A stretch of 19,998 nt of DNA from Myxococcales bacterium (lineage in GTDB: Bacteria > Myxococcota_A > Bradymonadia > UBA4248), in the NCBI GenBank assembly GCA_004554395.1, contig SFMP01000208.1, positions 1-19,998 on the forward strand. Direction: 5' to 3'. The translations under genes were made by a program, and so were the position numbers. A model generated the notes under the pieces. That model was not told where the DNA came from. It saw nothing but the letters and a program-made list of their open reading frames with translations, and made no database searches. Below, one piece after another: positions 15,755-19,998 of the stretch; position 1 is the stretch's first letter; each line of letters starts with the position of its first letter.

Positions 15755-15929
15755 GGCTATCGGCTTTGCCGATACGCCCGCCCATCGCCCTATTGGCTAA
15801 AGCCAATACGGGCTCTTGCTACGCTATTGCCCCCCAAGGGGGGCAATACGCTCCGCTGTCGCCCTATTTCGCCCTGCGGGGCTCAATACGGGCTTCTGCA
15901 CATGCTATTGCGCAAGCGCAATACGCATG
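15755..15929. repeat. Array of five two-tier palindromic hairpins after ileS
   Basis: Inner stems: TATCGGC/GCCGATA (15758-15774), TATTGGC/GCCAATA (15791-15808), TATTGCCCCCC/GGGGGGCAATA (15825-15848), an imperfect TATT...AATA copy (15865-15888) and TATTGCGC/GCGCAATA (15906-15923). After each inner stem one unpaired C follows, then an outer stem: GGC/GCC, GCCC/GGGC, GC/GC, GCCC/GGGC and CATGC/GCATG. Outer and inner sequences change from copy to copy while pairing is kept. There is no coding potential in this stretch. It is the same architecture as the pair at 2749-2820. Confidence 0.8.
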
Positions 15930-15969
15930 GATAAGTTGTACACCATTTAAATCTTAATGAGTAAACACA

Positions 15970-16151
15970 ATGGGAAATGCATCTTATGGCAAGGGTTTTC
16001 ATGAAGGCTCAGAAAAAGTTTTCATGAAGGCTCAAAAAAAGGTTTTCATGAAGGCTCAAAAAATGGAATTGTTAAAGGCATCGTTGGGACTTTGGTCGCT
16101 GGTGCGATCGCAAAGTTATTGACATCTATAATTAGAGAGAAAATCAAATAA
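15970..16151 (+). pseudogene. Frame-disrupted small gene: three 8-aa repeats plus cationic hydrophobic tail
   Basis: From ATG 15970 the frame reads MGNASYGKGFHEGSEK and then leaves the repeat phase; the -1 frame (from about 16017 to TAA 16149-16151) continues with FHEGSKK, GFHEGSKN and then GIVKGIVGTLVAGAIAK ending SIIREKIK. A one-base loss in the run at 16012-16018 relative to the later copies (23-nt against 24-nt spacing) explains the break. Restored, the product is about 60 aa: a Gly/His/Lys-rich repeat section followed by a hydrophobic, probably membrane-active helix with a basic end. The break could be a true mutation, a sequencing error in a homopolymer, or -1 slippage on the A run. The ribosome site is weak (GAG at 15959-15961). 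I do not recognise the family. Confidence 0.5.
15994..16062 (+). repeat. Three tandem copies of a 24-bp unit
   Basis: GTTTTCATGAAGGCTC followed by an A-rich tail occurs three times; the TTTT of each copy starts at 15996, 16019 and 16043. The spacings are 23 and 24 nt, so only the last two copies share a reading frame. Each full unit encodes GFHEGSKK. Confidence 0.9.
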
Positions 16152-16208
16152 TTCTTTTTGCATTACTTGTGCATTATTGATATCCAATCATTCAATCATT
16201 TGTCATCT

Positions 16209-16312
16209 CGGCAACCCCTAACGGGGTTTATATGGATTTGGGTATCCTTTAACCCCCGGCGTTGCCGGGGGCTACTCGCGGCAACCCCTAACGGGGTTTA
16301 TATGAATTTGGG
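16209..16312. repeat. 34-bp direct repeat pair spaced 70 bp, with intervening hairpin
   Basis: Near-identical copies (one difference) at 16209-16242 and 16279-16312, each containing the hairpin AACCCC-TAAC-GGGGTT followed by TATATGRATTTGGG. Between them CCCCCGGC-GTT-GCCGGGGG (16253-16271) forms a perfect 8-bp stem. No protein coding is supported; this may be a small repeat element or a remnant of one. Confidence 0.75.
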
Positions 16313-16366
16313 GTTGTTATATCCCCCGCCATGCTGGCGTTCCATTCCCCGAGCCAAATCAATCAC

Positions 16367-16431
16367 CGCCCGCAACGCGGGCGTCTTTCCCCCCTCGCCA
16401 CACACAGACGCCCGCGCTGCGGGCGTCTTTT
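16367..16431 (+). terminator. Two consecutive intrinsic terminators
   Basis: CGCCCGC-AAC-GCGGGCG (16367-16383) followed by TCTTTCCCC, and GACGCCCGC-GCT-GCGGGCGTC (16407-16427) followed by TTTT. The two share the 3' arm and tail sequence, so the second looks like a duplicate. They point to the plus strand and would stop transcripts from ileS or the small gene. A further CCCCTC/GAGGGG pairing lies at about 16433-16456. Otherwise 16432-16520 holds nothing. Confidence 0.7.
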
Positions 16432-16520
16432 CCCCCTCGCCATTTATGGAGAGGGGTGGACGACAAGCCGGGGGTGATGTCAGAAGCTAGGATGTGATGT
16501 CACATTTCCCCGTCTCATCA

Positions 16521-17147
16521 TCAAAAATGAAATCCGACGTGAACGACCGTTTGCACAGCGTGAAAGCCAGCCCCAGACTCACCGCTTTTTAAAGAAATCG
16601 CCAAAGAATAATCCAAAGCAATCCCCAACGATATGAGTTGAGTAACTCGAAAATCAAAATCAAATCCAGCCATTAAACCAAGTGTATGAAAATTGGGTGG
16701 GTTATCGCGATCCTCACTCGTATCCTCAATGTAATGATACATATAACCAACGCCAAGTCGTTGGGAAAACTCAAAAAGGCTCGATTCATAATATATAAAT
16801 TGATGCGTCCAATACGTCACTGAGCGATATACACTTCGAGTGTTATCACACCCTATCGACACGCGTTGTTCAACGCCCATACGGTAAAATGAAGCAAGGC
16901 GATAGTCAAACGCCAATTGAAAATCGACGAAACCCCATCCGTATGGCAAAATATAACTACCAACACCTACTAAAACTCGCGCCAAATCATCTCTATCTTG
17001 CTTTTCAATAACATCTTGTGACGATTGTCGCGCCATATCGCCGTCGCTATTTTGAATCTCATCCGAATATGCGCAAATGGGGAAAAGAGTAAAAACGACG
17101 ATGGCAAAAAAGCTTATAATTCTATATATATGTATGTGTTTCACCAT
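16521..17147 (-). CDS. Putative outer-membrane beta-barrel protein
   Basis: A protein of 208 aa starting at 17147 with AGGAG 6 nt upstream. It has a signal peptide: a short basic N-terminus, a hydrophobic core (IISFFAIVVFTLFPICA) and a probable cleavage after AYS, leaving DEIQ. After a polar segment (30-55) the rest alternates polar and hydrophobic residues in strand-length stretches rich in Tyr, Phe and Gly, and the protein ends VHVGFHF. A terminal Phe preceded by alternating residues is the usual beta-barrel assembly signal. About eight strands would fit the length. I cannot name a family or substrate. The gene is AT-richer than the surrounding housekeeping genes. Its start overlaps the end of a 44-aa gene, so the two are likely coupled. 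Confidence 0.72.
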   Translation of the reverse strand: MVKHIHIYRIISFFAIVVFTLFPICAYSDEIQNSDGDMARQSSQDVIEKQDRDDLARVLVGVGSYILPYGWGFVDFQLAFDYRLASFYRMGVEQRVSIGCDNTRSVYRSVTYWTHQFIYYESSLFEFSQRLGVGYMYHYIEDTSEDRDNPPNFHTLGLMAGFDFDFRVTQLISLGIALDYSLAISLKSGESGAGFHAVQTVVHVGFHF

Positions 17148-17275
17148 ACTAGTCTCCTGATAACCTGAAAATCCATTTTTTCATCCAGCATTATTCCCGT
17201 ACCTCCCCCCAAAAAAGCCAAAGCAGACCAAATTCCGCCCCCCAAAACGACCTTTAACTTCAGCTGTTCTCTCAT
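17141..17275 (-). CDS. 44-aa single-helix membrane protein, overlapping the beta-barrel gene
   Basis: The ATG at 17275 is preceded by TAGGAG with 6-nt spacing (17282-17287), and an in-frame TAG inside that site rules out an earlier start. The product begins MREQLKLKVV, has a Gly-rich hydrophobic stretch (GGGIWSALAFLGGGTGIM, about residues 12-29) able to span a membrane once, and ends DFQVIRRLVW. Its TGA (17143-17141) overlaps the ATG of the beta-barrel gene by 7 nt, a typical coupling arrangement. The Gly spacing suggests helix-helix packing. The function is unknown; it could be an assembly partner or regulator of the barrel protein, or a small toxin-like peptide. Confidence 0.62.
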   Translation of the reverse strand: MREQLKLKVVLGGGIWSALAFLGGGTGIMLDEKMDFQVIRRLVW

Positions 17276-17304
17276 TTTTTGCTCCTACAGCACAACATAC
17301 ACCA

Positions 17305-17318
17305 CGGCATCGATGCCG
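17305..17318. promoter_or_regulatory. 14-bp perfect palindrome, possible operator
   Basis: CGGCATCGATGCCG is a perfect 14-bp palindrome located 30 nt upstream of the 44-aa gene start and downstream of the putative promoter. This is the right position for an operator. Confidence 0.35.
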
Positions 17319-17354
17319 ACACGCGAACCGCATTTCGACATACACTTCGCCTGC

Positions 17355-17383
17355 ACTCTAGTGAAGTACCACCGCAAAAGCAA
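17355..17383 (-). promoter_or_regulatory. Possible promoter for the 44-aa and beta-barrel genes
   Basis: On the minus strand TTGCTT (17383-17378), a 17-nt spacer and TAGAGT (17360-17355). The hexamers are partial matches, but spacing and position are right. The rest of 17288-17483 shows no gene. Confidence 0.3.
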
Positions 17384-17483
17384 GAATAGATGATACACTT
17401 GCAAACCAGCAACGCACTACATCGAAGAGATGATGCATAGTGATATTGTAAACAAAGGTCGAATCACGAGATCGCCATTGCAA

Positions 17484-18566
17484 TTAAATCTTTGGCTGTG
17501 TCGTACCGCGCGGGCGCGTTCCCTTCTTCTTGAGATAATAATCGACAGCCTTCTGGTGTTCGGCATACGTCTTCGAAAAGTAATGCTTTTTCGATCCATC
17601 TTGCCGAGCGACGAAATAGAACAAGCTAAAGGCATCGGGGCCTTCGTATGGCTTGAGCACTGCTCGCAACGACGCCTGCGACGGCGTATCGATAGGGCCT
17701 GGCGGCAAACCCGCGACGACATACGTCGAATACGCATTGTCGGGATCTTTACAACGATTGGGCGTCGGCTTTTCGCCCAATTCCTTGGGCGGATATACAC
17801 ACGTCGGGTCGGACTGCAACTTCATCTTTTTGCGCAAGCGATTGAAAAAAACTCGCGCCACTACTGGCCTCTCCCCATCTAAAATCGCCTCCTTCTCGAC
17901 GATACTCGCTAAGGTCACGATCGCGTGATCGCTCATTTGCCGTTCGCCCGCGTTTTCATAAGCACCGCGATTCTCTTCGACGATGCTCTGCCATTGCAAT
18001 CGCCAACGCTCGTGCATTTGGCGTATCACCTCTTGCGGTTGAACACCGGGCTCAAACGTATAAGCGCCTGCCGCCAAATACCCCTCGAGCGATGGAGCAG
18101 GAATCCCGAGTTCGGCGGCAAACGCTTCATCGGTCGACAATCCGATAAACAGCGTTTCATCGGCAATTCGGTTTTCTTGCATTCGATGCGCGATGTCGTA
18201 GATGTTCATGCCTGGCAAGATTTGAACCGTCAATCGAGCATATTTCCCTACGCGTGCCAAAAGATCGGGCAATTCCGTGGGTTTTATCCCATCGGTGAGC
18301 ACGATCGTCCCTGGCTGAATGCGCTCCGCCAATCCGCTATTCTTGAGCACATAGAGCATCATCCATCGATTCTCGACGATCCCAGCTCCGGCTAGAATAT
18401 CGACGACGCCTTTGGCGTGCGTTCCTGCTGGGATTTGCACGACGCGCTCCGATGAACCGAGCGACAAAGGCGTTTCGATAAATTGGCGATATTCGATATA
18501 AGTCCACGCACCGATACCCGCAACGATCGACAATAAAATGGCAAAGATGGCGAGTATTCGGCGCAT
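17484..18566 (-). CDS. mltG: Endolytic murein transglycosylase MltG
   Basis: A protein of 360 aa (E. coli MltG is 340). It cleaves nascent peptidoglycan strands within the chain and is thought to end glycan polymerisation. An N-terminal membrane helix (residues about 3-24, ILAIFAILLSIVAGIGAWTY) anchors it, with the catalytic part in the periplasm. The YceG signature is clear: TLASIVEKEAIL with E224 and E226, one of which corresponds to the catalytic Glu (E218) of E. coli, then VARVFFNRLRKKMKLQSDPT and YSTYVVAGLPPGPIDTPS. The start at 18566 lies 6 nt after the stop of the nuclease gene and lacks a clear ribosome site, so translation probably follows from the upstream gene. The usual neighbours (pabC, tmk, holB or ruvX) are absent. 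Confidence 0.95.
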   Translation of the reverse strand: MRRILAIFAILLSIVAGIGAWTYIEYRQFIETPLSLGSSERVVQIPAGTHAKGVVDILAGAGIVENRWMMLYVLKNSGLAERIQPGTIVLTDGIKPTELPDLLARVGKYARLTVQILPGMNIYDIAHRMQENRIADETLFIGLSTDEAFAAELGIPAPSLEGYLAAGAYTFEPGVQPQEVIRQMHERWRLQWQSIVEENRGAYENAGERQMSDHAIVTLASIVEKEAILDGERPVVARVFFNRLRKKMKLQSDPTCVYPPKELGEKPTPNRCKDPDNAYSTYVVAGLPPGPIDTPSQASLRAVLKPYEGPDAFSLFYFVARQDGSKKHYFSKTYAEHQKAVDYYLKKKGTRPRGTTQPKI

Positions 18567-18572
18567 TTCGGA

Positions 18573-19998
18573 CTATTTACAGTGATTGGCATCTAAGAGC
18601 CAACGCTTCTTGTCGGCGTTGAAATTGTCTTCGACGACATTTTTAAACGTATCGCCATAATTCCAAACACCAGCCTTAGCCGCAATAGCTTCTTTTTCGG
18701 CTACGCAATACGCGCTGGTGCGCTGCGAAGTAAAGTCCGTATAGGCCATGGCATAACCAGCACGTACAGTTTCTTCGGCTAGGTCGACGATTTTTCCACC
18801 ACTTCTGACCTTGATATAAGCCAAAAACCGATTATTCGTCGCATCGGTCAGACACGTCGCATCGGTGGCACTACGCGTTTCGCATTCGACAAAGATTTTT
18901 CCCTCATTCTCTTCCGAGAACACGAGACTTTTGACGAATTCACCTGCTTCGTAGCCTCCTCTTTCGTTCTTCTCCTTATTCGAATAATCCTTAGATTGTT
19001 CTATATCACAAGAATTCGCTTTATAGCTCGAATCGACACTCGACACAGTTTGAGCTTTGAGGCATTCAGGCGAATCGATGCCGTGCATACGTACAGTTAG
19101 CGCTTTCGATGCTTTTTTATCTGCATTTCCATCGTCGGTTATCCGAATCTTAAGCGTATCACCATCGACGACGAGTAGTACTTGTCCTATAGTCCCGTTC
19201 TTGATGATGCATGTATCTGTCTCTGTAGTACATGAGCTCGAACAACCGTCACCGTTTGCCGTATTGCCATCGTCGCAACCTTCGCCTGGATCGAGCGTAC
19301 CATTGCCGCAGTTAAAATTCTTATCCTTGCCAGTGGCGTCTTCGGTCCTAAAAACGCATTTGCCTTCATCTGTAGCGATACACGTTTTAAGATTGCCATT
19401 GCGATCGGAATATTGACCATTGTAAGCAGGATCGCACACTTCCCCAGCCTCGTGCTTGCCATCGTTGCAACGCGTCTCTGGGCCGGGGTTCGGCGTTACG
19501 TTGACAACGAAATCGACTTCACCGGGTTGATCGGGCGTCGTCGTGTCTTCGACACACGTTCCCTGTTCGATCTTCTTGCAATCTGCCGAGCACGCAGCGG
19601 TGCCACCGGCTTTCCACGTCTTATTGGCGTCGAATTTGTCGCACGTCAACGACTCTGTCGCTTTCGTATCGCATACTTCGCCCTTTTCGGCGTCGACTGT
19701 ACCATTGCCGCAAGCCGATGCTGGCTCGGGCGTCGTCGTGTCTTCGACACACGTTCCCAGTTCGATCTTCTTGCAATCTGCCGAGCACGCAGCGGCGCCA
19801 CCAGCTTTCCACGTCTTAGTGGCGTCGAATTTGTCGCACGTCAACGGATCTTTCGATTTCGTATCGCATACTTCGCCCTTATCGGCGTCGACTGTGCCAT
19901 TGCCGCAAGCCGATGCTGGCTCGGGCGTCGTCGTGTCTTCGACACACGTTCCCAGTTCGATCTTCTTGCAATCTGCCGAGCACGCAGCGGCGCCACCG
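18573..19998 (-). CDS. Secreted thermonuclease-like protein with Cys-rich repeats (5' end outside window)
   Basis: The frame is open to the right edge, so the N-terminus is missing; about 474 residues are visible. The upstream part is built from 65-residue units containing CGNGTVDA..GEVCD, LTCDKF, AACSADC and GTCVEDTTTP, six Cys per unit. A different Cys-rich segment and a DUF4215-type unit (CGNGTLDPGEGCDDGNTANG) follow. The C-terminal 200 residues are a staphylococcal nuclease-like domain with VDGDT (about 19155-19169), VRMHGIDSPE (about 19064-19090) and NNRFLAYI (about 18813-18836), matching D21, R35, D40, E43 and R87 of the S. aureus enzyme, so the nuclease should be active. A roughly 40-residue Cys-containing insertion sits between the second and third motifs. 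It is probably exported and disulfide-rich, with surface display or extracellular nucleic-acid scavenging as the inferred role. Confidence 0.88.
   Translation of the reverse strand, partial: GGAAACSADCKKIELGTCVEDTTTPEPASACGNGTVDADKGEVCDTKSKDPLTCDKFDATKTWKAGGAAACSADCKKIELGTCVEDTTTPEPASACGNGTVDAEKGEVCDTKATESLTCDKFDANKTWKAGGTAACSADCKKIEQGTCVEDTTTPDQPGEVDFVVNVTPNPGPETRCNDGKHEAGEVCDPAYNGQYSDRNGNLKTCIATDEGKCVFRTEDATGKDKNFNCGNGTLDPGEGCDDGNTANGDGCSSSCTTETDTCIIKNGTIGQVLLVVDGDTLKIRITDDGNADKKASKALTVRMHGIDSPECLKAQTVSSVDSSYKANSCDIEQSKDYSNKEKNERGGYEAGEFVKSLVFSEENEGKIFVECETRSATDATCLTDATNNRFLAYIKVRSGGKIVDLAEETVRAGYAMAYTDFTSQRTSAYCVAEKEAIAAKAGVWNYGDTFKNVVEDNFNADKKRWLLDANHCK
19546..19998 (-). repeat. 195-bp in-frame tandem repeats within the nuclease gene
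   Basis: Units at 19546-19740 and 19741-19935, and the start of a third at 19936, are spaced exactly 195 bp (65 codons). The two full copies differ at roughly a dozen positions. The array continues past the window edge. Confidence 0.92.

Noticed and set aside
16158..16490. 110-aa plus-strand frame across the repeat cluster
   Set aside because: It reads through two direct repeats and two terminators, lacks a ribosome site and has no recognisable domain.
16492..16505. CRP-like site ATGTGA-TG-TCACAT
   Set aside because: The arms match TGTGA/TCACA but the 2-nt spacer is not the 6 nt needed, and it lies at the 3' end of the beta-barrel gene.

Overview
The window looks like a piece of a chromosome from a Myxococcota-type bacterium (a Bradymonadia-like or related deltaproteobacterial lineage). 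I infer this from a CdnL/CarD-type RNA polymerase regulator, a transmembrane Ser/Thr protein kinase with an N-terminal zinc ribbon, a receiver-only response regulator, and a secreted protein with myxobacterial-type Cys-rich repeats (DUF4215-like and related). No 16S or other definitive marker is present, so the assignment is an inference. The coding style is unusual for such a modest GC content: most genes use C-ending codons and contain many TCGA/CGA words.

Layout. Positions 1-2542 hold a tandemly triplicated terminator hairpin and, on the minus strand, a tandem AAA+ ATPase whose first module is degenerate. A divergent spacer (2543-3031) carries two two-tier hairpins and three direct repeats, and is followed by a DUF2914-like putative lipoprotein (3032-3772) with outlier codon use. 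A repeat-rich spacer leads to the main plus-strand block: cdnL-like (4343-4879), a zinc-free rpsD with a structured leader (5149-5769), hisS (5909-7237), an unrecognised 420-aa protein followed 2 nt later by a small lipoprotein (7364-9072), a single-domain response regulator coupled to rnc (9323-10422), a Ser/Thr kinase with its own good sigma70-type promoter (10803-12287), and ileS (12423-15743). This block combines translation, RNA processing and signalling functions.

From about 15744 to 17480 lies an AT-richer, repeat-rich accessory stretch. It contains five more two-tier hairpins, a frame-disrupted small gene with three 8-residue repeats and a cationic hydrophobic tail, a pair of 70-nt-spaced direct repeats, two intrinsic terminators, and on the minus strand a 44-aa one-helix membrane protein that overlaps the start of an outer-membrane beta-barrel gene. 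The right end is minus strand: mltG (17484-18566), 6 nt downstream of a secreted nuclease gene (18573 to beyond the edge) whose Cys-rich region is built from nearly identical 195-bp units.

The most interesting items are the IleRS with a swapped HIGH motif (GVHH), which predicts strong mupirocin resistance; the covarying two-tier hairpin family found at two sites; the frame-disrupted repeat peptide; the unlisted 44-aa gene coupled to the beta-barrel gene; and the repeat-expanded thermonuclease. I saw no tRNA, rRNA, CRISPR array, transposase or integrase.
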